Source of the DNA: Oligoflexia bacterium
GTDB lineage: Bacteria; Bdellovibrionota; Bdellovibrionia; JABDDW01
DNA: 38,000 nucleotides
Reading direction: 5' to 3'
Assembly (NCBI GenBank): GCA_023250675.1
Contig: JAHFAE010000018.1
Coordinates: 1-38,000 of the forward strand
Positions 24,710 through 32,053 of the stretch are shown one piece after another (the stretch's first letter is position 1; each line of letters opens with the position of its first letter). Both the position numbers and the translations under genes were made by a program. The notes under the pieces are model-generated. The model was not told where the DNA came from. It worked only from the letters and a program-made list of their open reading frames with translations, and made no database searches.

Positions 24710-25615
24710 ATGATTTACCAGAAGACACTTCAGAGACCAGTTCAAGTAGAAGGCATGGGGCTTCATACCGGCAAATCCGTATCTCTTACCTTTAAGCCTG
24801 CTCCTGTAAATACCGGAATTTATTTTATTCGAAAAGATATTTCTGGGCTGCCGGCCTTGCGCGTTCAGTCTCGAAATGTTCGCGCTACCCAAATGGCAAC
24901 AGTTATCGGAAGTGATCTTTTTGCTATTTCTACCGTAGAACATTGTATGTCTGCCATTGCGGCCCTGCAAATCGATAATCTCTACATTGAGTTGGCCGGT
25001 GCCGAGCTGCCCATTGGTGATGGTTCAGCAAATATATTTTTTAGGGCATTGAAAAAAGTCGATATCATTGAACAGAGTGAACTTCGTCATTACTTTTACG
25101 TGACTCAACCGATTTATTTTTCTCAGGGCGACAAGTATGCCTACGTGCTACCTTACAATGGATTAAGAATTACAAGTACAATTGAGTTTCCGCATCCCTG
25201 CATTGGAAAACAGAAAATTGAAATCGACATTAATGAAACTTCTTTTGAACATGAACTTGCGACGGCTCGAACTTTTGGTTTCTTAAAAGACGTTGAAGCG
25301 TTAAAGAAAAAAGGTTTAGCCCTTGGAGGAAGCTTAGAAAATGCTGTGGTTCTTGACGAGAGAGAAGTATTGAATCCAGAAGGGCTTCGATTTAAAGACG
25401 AATTTGTGCGTCATAAAACCATGGATGCCCTTGGCGATTTATTGATGTTGGGGAATCCGTTGATGGGACATGTGGTTTTACATAAAGCAGGTCATGATAT
25501 GATGCATGGTTTTGTTCAAAAATTATTATCTTCAGTAGAGAGTTATAGAATTATTGAGCTTGCAAAGCCTGTTTCTTTCGCCTCAGGTTATTCCGAATCG
25601 TACATAAATTCTTAG
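24710..25615 (+). CDS. lpxC: UDP-3-O-acyl-N-acetylglucosamine deacetylase LpxC
   Basis: 301 aa, usual length. Zinc ligands are H78 in 'STVEHCMSA', H235 and D239 in 'FVRHKTMDALGD', with the catalytic His H262 in 'HKAGHD'. 'VEGMGLHTG' at the N-terminus and 'LPIGDGSA' are also typical. It performs the committed step of lipid A synthesis, proving a Gram-negative envelope with lipopolysaccharide. One small oddity is EHC where most homologues have EHL. The 206-nt region upstream holds no other gene, and I see no clear ribosome site before the ATG. Confidence 0.97.
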   Translation: MIYQKTLQRPVQVEGMGLHTGKSVSLTFKPAPVNTGIYFIRKDISGLPALRVQSRNVRATQMATVIGSDLFAISTVEHCMSAIAALQIDNLYIELAGAELPIGDGSANIFFRALKKVDIIEQSELRHYFYVTQPIYFSQGDKYAYVLPYNGLRITSTIEFPHPCIGKQKIEIDINETSFEHELATARTFGFLKDVEALKKKGLALGGSLENAVVLDEREVLNPEGLRFKDEFVRHKTMDALGDLLMLGNPLMGHVVLHKAGHDMMHGFVQKLLSSVESYRIIELAKPVSFASGYSESYINS

Positions 25616-25640
25616 CCTATAAAAAATTGTAAAACATATT

Positions 25641-25790
25641 ACTTTCTTGCCCCCGTGCGTGGATTTGCTTCGGCAGCGCCACGCCATCGGCCCTTGGGGG
25701 CCCCCATCAGCCCCATCCATAGGGCGTTAGCGCCTCCGGCGCCCCCAAGGGCGCCGCCTTCAAAATCCAACGCACGCGGGGCAAGGAAGT
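25641..25790. repeat. 150-bp GC-rich imperfect inverted-repeat element
   Basis: The left arm 25641-25666 and right arm 25762-25790 are near-perfect inverted copies: 26 aligned positions differ by one substitution and two single-base insertions. Between them lie GC-rich sub-repeats, for example CCTTGGGGGC at 25698-25707 and its complement near 25741-25750, and a GGCGC/GCGCC-rich core. The flanks are AT-rich, so base composition changes abruptly at both ends. This looks like a palindromic intergenic element (REP/BIME or MITE-like) and could fold into one long hairpin after lpxC. Confidence 0.75.
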
Positions 25791-25847
25791 TAAATACTGT
25801 AGACAATAATCTATTGCTAAATGTTTATTCTGATATAGGGTTTGTTG

Positions 25848-26678
25848 ATGACGAAAATTCGTGGCGTAAAATTTTTTGCCCCCATAAGTATTATAATAAT
25901 TTATCTTGCATGTACAAACATACAAACAGGCCAAACGACACAGAGATTTTATGACAATATCAATGGTAACTTGAGAACTTATGGCGACCTCACTATTACC
26001 ACTCCAACTTCATTTAGCTTTTCTGCCATGGGGGATACGCATATCGGAAGTAGTGGCGGTGCCCTCATGGCCCGTGCGCTTCAAATGAGTAAAAATGACG
26101 GCGACTCATTTGCCGTCATTGCGGGAGACGATAGTAATACGGGAATTGAATCGGAACTACTCACTTTTCTTTCTCAGATTTCAGATAGTGGATTGACGGC
26201 ATTTCCTGCCATCGGCAATCACGATATCTTCTTTGGTGGTTGGGCTAATTATAAGAGAATTATTGGTAGATCCATTTATTCTTTGAACGCAGGTAATACC
26301 CATTTCATATTTTTAGACACAGCCAACGGGGCTTTTGGCGAAGACCAGTTGCATTGGCTCACCGACGACCTCAATAGAAATACTTTGCCAAACAAAGTAG
26401 TGATTATGCATTTCCCCATTTACATCGGCGAATTCTCAAGTCTGTACAAAATTTCAAGCGACGAAGAAGCGACAATTTTTAAAAATATAATGCATAAATT
26501 CGGGGTCAATCTCGTTATCAGCGGACACTATCATGGTTATGGTGAAAAGTTCATTGGTGGCACAAGGTATATTGTTACTGGGGCATGCAATAATATTTTA
26601 GATATTGGGAATCGATCAGGATACGTAAAAGTTACGGTTTCAGGAACCGATTTGTCGATTAGGCAAATTGAATTATAA
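25848..26678 (+). CDS. Lipoprotein metallophosphoesterase (calcineurin-like)
   Basis: 276 aa from ATG 25848, with ATAGGG 7 nt upstream; two TTG codons just before it are less likely. N-terminal hydrophobic segment and lipobox 'YLAC' (Cys 22) suggest a lipid-anchored exported protein. Calcineurin-like metal motifs appear in order: 'SAMGDTHIG', 'AGDDSN', 'AIGNHDIFF', 'VIMHFPIY', and 'VISGHYHGYG'. These form the two-metal site of a phosphodiesterase or phosphatase. The first motif has GDTH where the common form is D-x-H, which is still compatible. Substrate unknown. It is only 12 nt from the convergent barrel-protein gene. Confidence 0.85.
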   Translation: MTKIRGVKFFAPISIIIIYLACTNIQTGQTTQRFYDNINGNLRTYGDLTITTPTSFSFSAMGDTHIGSSGGALMARALQMSKNDGDSFAVIAGDDSNTGIESELLTFLSQISDSGLTAFPAIGNHDIFFGGWANYKRIIGRSIYSLNAGNTHFIFLDTANGAFGEDQLHWLTDDLNRNTLPNKVVIMHFPIYIGEFSSLYKISSDEEATIFKNIMHKFGVNLVISGHYHGYGEKFIGGTRYIVTGACNNILDIGNRSGYVKVTVSGTDLSIRQIEL

Positions 26679-26690
26679 CTTTGTAAAAAA

Positions 26691-27470
26691 TCAAAAACGA
26701 GTAATGATACCAAAAAAAAGTGATTGCTCGCCAATATCACCATTGCCCGCCAGTAGTCCCGTGAAACGAGTGCTTGAAGTTATTCGCCATTCGAACTTAT
26801 TTGAACTAGAAAAATTCAAAGTTAAATCAAATGCTAAATTGTCACCGTTGTATGCGACAAATGGATCTCTGTTATTCATGTCGACCGTGACGTAAAATGA
26901 TTGGGAAAAAACTGTTTTATTCCCAAAACACATTTCAAAATAATATTCGTGGTCTTCTGTATTGAAATTCAGGGGATTCCAAGGTTGGGGATCCCAAGAA
27001 TAAAGTGATGCCCGGTAGTATAAACCTCCTGAAAAATAAAAGCGGCTTTTTTGGACAGCACCAAAGGAGGCATTGTAATCTAAAGATAATGTATTTTTAC
27101 CTGCCCCCAAGAATCTAAAGTCTAAGTGGGCAAGTTTCAATGACAGCGACTGGCTGTAAAATGTTTGATCGTAGCGAACAAAATAGGCGTCTCTATCCCC
27201 AAATGAATTTCCAGCAGTTAAAAGTACACCGTAGCTAAAGACATTTTTTTTAGAATTCATGATGGATACGTAACTCTGCAGGGATTCGTAGTCAGAAGTC
27301 CAAACGGGGTTAACAAATCCAAGATTTGCGTAGAGTTGTGAGCCAGGGCGAGCTTCCTTATTTAACAAGGCCATCTCCACCCCCTCGGGAGGAACGGCCC
27401 AAACTAAAGAAGCTGTGAAAATGCTAAAAAGCGTTAAATAAAAAAAAGCGTTGATAGACCGTTCCCTCAT
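26691..27470 (-). CDS. Putative outer-membrane beta-barrel protein
   Basis: 259 aa with a signal peptide ('INAFFYLTLFSIFTASLVWA', cleavage after about residue 25). The mature part alternates short amphipathic strands rich in Tyr, Phe and Ser ('YFVRYDQTFYSQSLSLKLAH', 'SRFYFSGGLYYRASLYSW') and ends in 'FFGIITRF', a C-terminal Phe as in BAM substrates. No named family recognised. The gene starts 68 nt from ald on the opposite strand. Confidence 0.65.
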   Translation of the reverse strand: MRERSINAFFYLTLFSIFTASLVWAVPPEGVEMALLNKEARPGSQLYANLGFVNPVWTSDYESLQSYVSIMNSKKNVFSYGVLLTAGNSFGDRDAYFVRYDQTFYSQSLSLKLAHLDFRFLGAGKNTLSLDYNASFGAVQKSRFYFSGGLYYRASLYSWDPQPWNPLNFNTEDHEYYFEMCFGNKTVFSQSFYVTVDMNNRDPFVAYNGDNLAFDLTLNFSSSNKFEWRITSSTRFTGLLAGNGDIGEQSLFFGIITRF

Positions 27471-27538
27471 TGACGTTTCTATCCATCATTAGTATAAAAA
27501 TCGAATTCCTAAAACAACTATCTGTTCGGGAGAAAACC

Positions 27539-28645
27539 ATGATTATCGGTGTGCCAAAAGAAATTAAGACCAGTGAAAATCGCGTCGGTTTGGTTGAAAG
27601 TGGCGTAAAAGCCCTTATTAGGGAGGGTCATAAAGTCATAGTTGAGAAAGACGCCGGCTTGGGCAGTGGTATTTCAAACGAACAATACGAGAGGGCAGGG
27701 GCTGCTCTCATCGGTACAAAAAAAGAGGTCTATCAAAAGGCCGATATGATTATTAAGGTGAAAGAACCACTGCCTGAAGAATACCCCATGCTTCGTGAAA
27801 ACCAAGTTCTTTACACTTACCTGCATTTGGCTCCAGAACCCGTCTTAACCAAAGCCCTTCTAGAGAGAAAAGTTAAGGGCATTGCCTATGAGACGATTCA
27901 ACTAGAAGATGGTAGCTTACCTCTCTTAGTTCCCATGTCAGAAGTCGCGGGACGCATGGCCACCCAAATAGGCGCTTCTTATCTTCAAAGGGATCGTGGT
28001 GGAAAGGGAATATTGTTGGGGGGCGTTCCGGGAGTTGGTAGGGGCCGTGTTGCAATTTTAGGTGGCGGCGTATCAGGGACAAATGCTGCAAAAATGGCAA
28101 TTGGTTTGGGCGCTCACGTGACGGTTTTGGATATTAGTCCGAAACGTTTGGAATACTTAGATGACGTGTTTGGATCGAAAATTCAAACTTTACATTCAAA
28201 TATTACGAATATCGAAAAAACGGTTCCAGAAACGGACTTACTTATCGGTGCAGTGCTTGTACCTGGTGCAAAGGCTCCGCATCTTGTGACCAAAGATATG
28301 ATTTCAACGATGGAACGAGGAAGTGTGGTTGTAGATATTGCTGTGGATCAAGGTGGTTGCATAGAAACATGCAGACCCACTAGTCATAAAGAGCCAACCT
28401 TTGAAATCAACGGAGTTATTCATTACTGTGTTCCTAATATGCCAGGTGTTTTTTCAAGAACGTCGACTTATGCACTAACCAATGTAACTCTAAAATACGC
28501 AATCATGCTTGCCAATATGGGAGTAGAGGATGCTTGCGCAAAAGACAAAGCACTTTATAAGGGCTTAAATGTTTACAATGGTTTTGTCGCCTACGAGCAA
28601 GTAGCGCGGGATCTCGATTTGCCTTATAAGCCTTTGCAGATTTAA
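27539..28645 (+). CDS. ald: Alanine dehydrogenase
   Basis: 368 aa from ATG 27539, where 'MIIGVPKEIKTSENRVGLVE' matches the family start and GGGAG lies upstream; the frame's earlier ATG at 27470 is rejected. Substrate-site features are 'IIKVKEP' (Lys) and 'TYLHLAP' (His), and the NAD-binding Rossmann motif is 'VAILGGGVSGTNAAKMAIG'. 'VPNMPGVFSRTSTYAL' near the C-terminus is also typical. It interconverts L-alanine and pyruvate with NAD, useful for growth on amino acids, which would suit a predator or saprophyte. A small unknown gene follows after 2 nt. Confidence 0.96.
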   Translation: MIIGVPKEIKTSENRVGLVESGVKALIREGHKVIVEKDAGLGSGISNEQYERAGAALIGTKKEVYQKADMIIKVKEPLPEEYPMLRENQVLYTYLHLAPEPVLTKALLERKVKGIAYETIQLEDGSLPLLVPMSEVAGRMATQIGASYLQRDRGGKGILLGGVPGVGRGRVAILGGGVSGTNAAKMAIGLGAHVTVLDISPKRLEYLDDVFGSKIQTLHSNITNIEKTVPETDLLIGAVLVPGAKAPHLVTKDMISTMERGSVVVDIAVDQGGCIETCRPTSHKEPTFEINGVIHYCVPNMPGVFSRTSTYALTNVTLKYAIMLANMGVEDACAKDKALYKGLNVYNGFVAYEQVARDLDLPYKPLQI

Positions 28646-28647
28646 TA

Positions 28648-28890
28648 ATGCGCATTGAATTGGTTGAAATGGTTGAAGGCTTGGTGGCAACGCCAGAAAT
28701 TCTTTCTCGTGCTGGGCCTTCGGCTCTTGTAATCACTAAAGCCGGGAAATACCTCAGAGGGCATGTGAGTGATCATAACGTACGAATAAACTCCGACGGT
28801 CGCGTAAGAGGTCGCCTGGTAATGATTATAGATGGCAAAAAAAAAGAAGTGGACGCTAACGACATCAGTTCCCTTGAAAAAATAGTTTGA
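28648..28890 (+). CDS. Small unknown protein downstream of ald
   Basis: 80 aa starting 2 nt after the ald stop, so probably translated by coupling. The sequence has a helical start ('MRIELVEMVEGLVATPEILS'), then a strand-rich part with 'RINSDGRVRGRLVMIIDGKK'. No motif, signal peptide or membrane segment is visible and I do not recognise a family. The reading frame and spacing support a real gene, but it is short. Confidence 0.55.
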   Translation: MRIELVEMVEGLVATPEILSRAGPSALVITKAGKYLRGHVSDHNVRINSDGRVRGRLVMIIDGKKKEVDANDISSLEKIV

Positions 28891-28898
28891 GTTAAAAT

Positions 28899-29705
28899 TC
28901 ATAATTCAAATTTTATAGGACCCAGCTTATCTGTTCGCAAAATAGCACAACGGGCCATTTTTAACCTTTTTAGGGTTTCTATTGAAGGGTGCCCATAAGA
29001 ATTTTTTCCAACACTGACGACACATTCCTTAGGCTTTAATTCATTTAGAAAATCCGAAGACGTACTTGTGCGGCTCCCATGATGCGCGACTTTTAATATT
29101 TCTACTTGAGGCCATGTAGGATACCTCTCCATTTTTGTTGGAAGGTCTCCTGTAATAAGTATCGAAGTCGAATTTATTTTAAGATGCCAAACGAGGCTGA
29201 AATTATTTTCTAAATGACCCAACTCGCCATTATTAATGGGCCAAAGGCATAGAAAACTAAGGGGACCCGAAGGTCGAAAACCACTACCGACCACGTGAAT
29301 ATTTATTTTTTTTGCAGCCATCAGGATAAGAAATTTCTGGCCAAATTTTGATCTGGGATCGCGGTGAGAGACATATACATCTGTTATAGAAAAATTCTTT
29401 AAGAGAGATCCATAATTTTTGATATGATCTTTATCAAAGTGAGAAACCGAAAGAGTTATTTTTCGACCAGGGCAACTTGTTCTTAAAGTTTGAACAAGGA
29501 TGGGGGGGATCCTCAAGCTACCACCTGGGTCAAAAACCCAACATGTATGGGGACCAGTTAATGAAGCAAAATCACCCTGACCTACGTTCCAGAAAATGAG
29601 TTCCCATTTGGATTTAATTGATTTTTCCAAAACCGATGTCGATGGTAATAGGGTAAAACTAAACGCCAAGACAAATAGACAAACACGATGTACACGAGAC
29701 CCCAT
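28899..29705 (-). CDS. ComEC-type metallo-beta-lactamase domain protein (separate C-terminal half of ComEC)
   Basis: 268 aa. After a hydrophobic leader ('VCLFVLAFSFTLLPSTSV') comes the ComEC-type MBL fold: 'LIFWNVGQGDFASL', 'SHFDKDHIKNYGSLL' (S-H-x-D-x-D-H metal motif), 'ILITGDLP', 'ILKVAHHGSRTSTSSDF' and 'SYGHPSIETLKRL'. In standard ComEC this domain follows the membrane channel in the same chain and is proposed to degrade the non-transported DNA strand. Here it has its own ATG with AAAGGA about 10 nt upstream, and starts 124 nt before the end of the membrane-domain gene. The hydrophobic leader would export or anchor it. Confidence 0.88.
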   Translation of the reverse strand: MGSRVHRVCLFVLAFSFTLLPSTSVLEKSIKSKWELIFWNVGQGDFASLTGPHTCWVFDPGGSLRIPPILVQTLRTSCPGRKITLSVSHFDKDHIKNYGSLLKNFSITDVYVSHRDPRSKFGQKFLILMAAKKINIHVVGSGFRPSGPLSFLCLWPINNGELGHLENNFSLVWHLKINSTSILITGDLPTKMERYPTWPQVEILKVAHHGSRTSTSSDFLNELKPKECVVSVGKNSYGHPSIETLKRLKMARCAILRTDKLGPIKFEL

Positions 29706-30568
29706 GAGTCTAATTTCCTTTCTTCGAAGCAGAATAATGGATTTTCAAATTGGGAAAGCCAGCTGCAAAACCCAAAAACAAAGATTAAAACGTGATCTGT
29801 GAGTGGTCGAATAAATGGCAATAATATACTTAAAAGTGAAACTGGCATTAAAATGAGTTCAAAAAAGGGAAGCGCCAAAGTATTAGAAGGTATGACGAGC
29901 CACGAGAGGCAAGGTTGAATCGAAAAAACAAGGGGGGCTGTGAGTAAAGTACAAAAAAAACTTTCAGCTATCCGATTGCCAATACCTTTCTCTAATTCTA
30001 AGGACCTAACTATAGAAAGGCCCAATGTTGCTGAGCATGAGAGTTGAAACGATAGTGATTTAGCCCAGGCGGGTTCGATAGCAAGGCAAAGGCAAATCAC
30101 AACCATATTAAGATCTGCGTCTGAACGGGGGCCAAAGAATTTCTTTTGTCCAAAACTCCCCAAACACCAGGCCAAAAAAGCCCTCATACAAGAAGCCTGC
30201 ATGCGATTGACCAAAGTAAAAGAAATCAAAACGAGGGTAACAATCCACGATTGAATTCGTGGAGGAAGCCAATTCGTCGTTGATGTAACCACTACTTGGA
30301 GACCCCTGATATGGCTCCCTGAAACGACAATGAGATGATAAAGACCCAAAGTGAGAAACGACTGAATCTGGAGATTATTGCGAATCCCCTCATCTTCGCC
30401 GATTAAGATGGCTCCATAGAACCAGTTCCATGGCGATTGGGTTCGGTTTATAAACGCTTTGGCAGCCCCATGAAAGAAACTCGTGACCTCATGGCAAGAA
30501 TCAACGAGATTGTGATTCAAAAGAAATACTTGAAAAACAGCTACGAGAATCCAAACTATAGTTTTCAT
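29582..30568 (-). CDS. ComEC/Rec2 competence membrane domain (separate N-terminal half)
   Basis: 328 aa polytopic membrane protein of the Competence domain type, recognised by 'GLYHLIVVSGSHIRGLQVVV' and 'RMQASCMRAFLAWCLGSF'. It would form the inner-membrane channel for single-stranded DNA uptake. The usual N-terminal OB-like DUF4131 domain is missing, and the MBL domain is encoded by the overlapping downstream gene, in the frame reached by a -1 shift. Both frames read well across the 124-nt overlap. dprA lies 3 kb away. Together the halves are still shorter than the usual roughly 700-800 aa ComEC, so this may be a reduced form. Confidence 0.85.
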   Translation of the reverse strand: MKTIVWILVAVFQVFLLNHNLVDSCHEVTSFFHGAAKAFINRTQSPWNWFYGAILIGEDEGIRNNLQIQSFLTLGLYHLIVVSGSHIRGLQVVVTSTTNWLPPRIQSWIVTLVLISFTLVNRMQASCMRAFLAWCLGSFGQKKFFGPRSDADLNMVVICLCLAIEPAWAKSLSFQLSCSATLGLSIVRSLELEKGIGNRIAESFFCTLLTAPLVFSIQPCLSWLVIPSNTLALPFFELILMPVSLLSILLPFIRPLTDHVLIFVFGFCSWLSQFENPLFCFEERKLDSWGLVYIVFVYLSWRLVLPYYHRHRFWKNQLNPNGNSFSGT

Positions 30569-30794
30569 TTCAAATTAAAAGCTCAATGCAAACGGGCCAA
30601 CATCTTCGTTACCTGTTTTATTGCGTGCTCGCGCTAATTCATCCGGTCGGCCGCCGGAATTTAAGATTCCTTAATAATTCTTAAACTCGACTTTAATAAT
30701 TTTAGAGAAACCCAGTCATGTCATAGGTTTAATATGTGCTTAATTTTGCACCAACTTGCTGAAAAGCTTATTTTACGCCTGGTCTAGGTTTTTT

Positions 30795-30835
30795 GACCTA
30801 CAGTTATCCACAAATTTTGTGGATAACTGTAGGTC
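30795..30835. repeat. 41-nt perfect palindrome containing two inverted DnaA boxes
   Basis: Twenty-nucleotide arms (30795-30814 and 30816-30835) are perfectly complementary around a single central T. The arms carry TTATCCACA at 30804-30812 and its reverse complement TGTGGATAA at 30818-30826, both exact matches to the consensus DnaA box. No U-run follows, so a terminator is unlikely. Confidence 0.85.
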
Positions 30836-30961
30836 TATGGGGAAAAGGCGTGCGTAAAAGAAAATATTTAGTTATTTCAGACAATTACAGATTAGTCACA
30901 TTGCTGCATTTTTTCTGGACTAGAATTGCCACGGCACCGGTTATTAACATTCAAAGCTGAC

Positions 30962-30970
30962 TTATCCACA
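30962..30970 (+). promoter_or_regulatory. Third perfect DnaA box
   Basis: TTATCCACA, identical to the strict consensus, 135 nt after the palindrome boxes in the same intergenic region. Three strict matches in under 170 nt are far more than expected by chance for a 9-mer. Confidence 0.7.
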
Positions 30971-31072
30971 CTGGGCAAGCATTTGAAAAAAGGCGACCTT
31001 GCAAAATATGGTGCCACACGACCAAAGTCAACGGCAAATTTTAATTTTTCGCATATTGGGCACCACTGAGTA

Positions 31073-31101
31073 TTGCCTTAAGAAGTCGGAATTAATACAA
31101 T
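31073..31101 (+). promoter_or_regulatory. Sigma70-like promoter for the CpoB-like gene
   Basis: TTGCCT (31073-31078) and TACAAT (31096-31101) are separated by exactly 17 nt. Transcription would start near 31108, right at the ATG of 31109, which supports the downstream ATG at 31124 as the working start. Confidence 0.5.
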
Positions 31102-31123
31102 TATATAAATGACGAGTTCACGG

Positions 31124-32053
31124 ATGAAGTCTGCATCGTTAATAATATCGTTGTTGGCATTGACTGGCTGCGCCACCTCTCCCCCACATAAAAATGATGA
31201 TGGGGAACTAAAAAAACAAGTTATCAATCTTCAAAAAATAATGGGTAACCAAACTAATCGCCTCGAAGAACTCAATAATAAAATTCTCATGCTCTCTGAT
31301 CGAATCGACGGAGATCACGGGGATAAAGATACTTATCGCGCCGCCAACCAAACTGGCCAAAACCGAGTTTCAGAAATGACTTCAATGTCTATGAAAAAAG
31401 CCATGGCCCCAGTTAACAATCCTGCAATCCCTCAAGAGATTGCGAGACAGATTGCGCGTTCACCGCCGCCAGAAGAGCCCGATGATGAAGAGCCCGCGAT
31501 TCAAAGATCTGTTCCGCCAGAAAAAACGGCGGCCTTAGAAAATAAACCTTTTGATATTACCGATCCCATTAAGCCAAAGGAACCCATTGAAGGAATTGTC
31601 GTTTCAAAAGAAGAGGGGCAGATCCAACAATCGTCTGGTCCAACCCAATCCGTTCGAAAATATAGAATCAAAGGCGTACATAAACTCTACCAACGAGCTC
31701 AGGATCAAGCGAGAGCGGGGCACATTCACGTTCTAGAAAGAACAGTAGAACTCATGCTCAAAGGGCATAAAGAATCTCCACTTACGAATAACGCATTATT
31801 TTTGTTAGGTGAAACGCTTTTAGATCGCCAACAGTATACAAAAGCAGCAGCACAATTTGAAAGACTATATAAGAACTATCCCGACGGCAATAAGGCAGTA
31901 TCAGCACTGTTTGAATTAGGCATTTGCTATGAAAAGTTAGGAAAAAAAGGTCAAGCCCGAGAAGTATTTCAAGATTTAATTTCGATTTATCCCGGCAGTA
32001 AAGAGGCAGAATTGGCTGAAAAGAGATTGGTCCCGGGCACGGAGCCTCGATGA
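31124..32053 (+). CDS. CpoB/YbgF-like lipoprotein with coiled coil and TPR repeats
   Basis: 309 aa from ATG 31124, which gives a compact lipoprotein signal 'MKSASLIISLLALTGCAT' (Cys 16); ATG 31109 would add five residues. A coiled-coil segment follows ('LKKQVINLQKIMGNQTNRLE', about 28-47), then a low-complexity Pro/Glu linker, and a C-terminal YbgF-type TPR part ('ALFLLGETLLDRQQYTKAAA', 'ALFELGICYEKLGKKGQARE', 'IYPGSKEAELAEKRL'). YbgF/CpoB coordinates peptidoglycan synthesis with outer-membrane constriction in the Tol-Pal system. No tol genes are adjacent, so the role is inferred from architecture. The stop overlaps the LysM gene by ATGA. Confidence 0.78.
   Translation: MKSASLIISLLALTGCATSPPHKNDDGELKKQVINLQKIMGNQTNRLEELNNKILMLSDRIDGDHGDKDTYRAANQTGQNRVSEMTSMSMKKAMAPVNNPAIPQEIARQIARSPPPEEPDDEEPAIQRSVPPEKTAALENKPFDITDPIKPKEPIEGIVVSKEEGQIQQSSGPTQSVRKYRIKGVHKLYQRAQDQARAGHIHVLERTVELMLKGHKESPLTNNALFLLGETLLDRQQYTKAAAQFERLYKNYPDGNKAVSALFELGICYEKLGKKGQAREVFQDLISIYPGSKEAELAEKRLVPGTEPR

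Larger units (their letters stand above)
30569..31072. other. Roughly 500-bp intergenic region with DnaA boxes and nested inverted repeats
   Basis: No credible gene is seen. The region holds three perfect DnaA boxes (two in a 41-nt palindrome, listed separately, and one at 30962), an outer inverted repeat TTTTACGC (30771-30778) with GCGTAAAA (30852-30859) around the palindrome, a competing small hairpin TAGGT/ACCTA (30785-30789 and 30796-30800), and AT-rich segments on the left side (about 30660-30720). Such content suits a DnaA-dependent site: an origin, or a DnaA-titrating or reactivating locus. Confidence 0.6.

Noticed and set aside
25655-25954. Proline/alanine-rich forward frame across the GC-rich repeat
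   Set aside because: It only translates the inverted-repeat element and runs into the start of the metallophosphoesterase in another frame.
29582-29705. Programmed -1 frameshift fusing the two ComEC halves
   Set aside because: The shift direction would be right, but I see no good slippery heptamer in the overlap, and the second gene has its own ATG and AAAGGA site.
30795-30835. Factor-independent terminator
   Set aside because: The stem is long and perfect, but a one-base centre and no following U-run on either strand make a terminator unlikely; the DnaA boxes explain it better.
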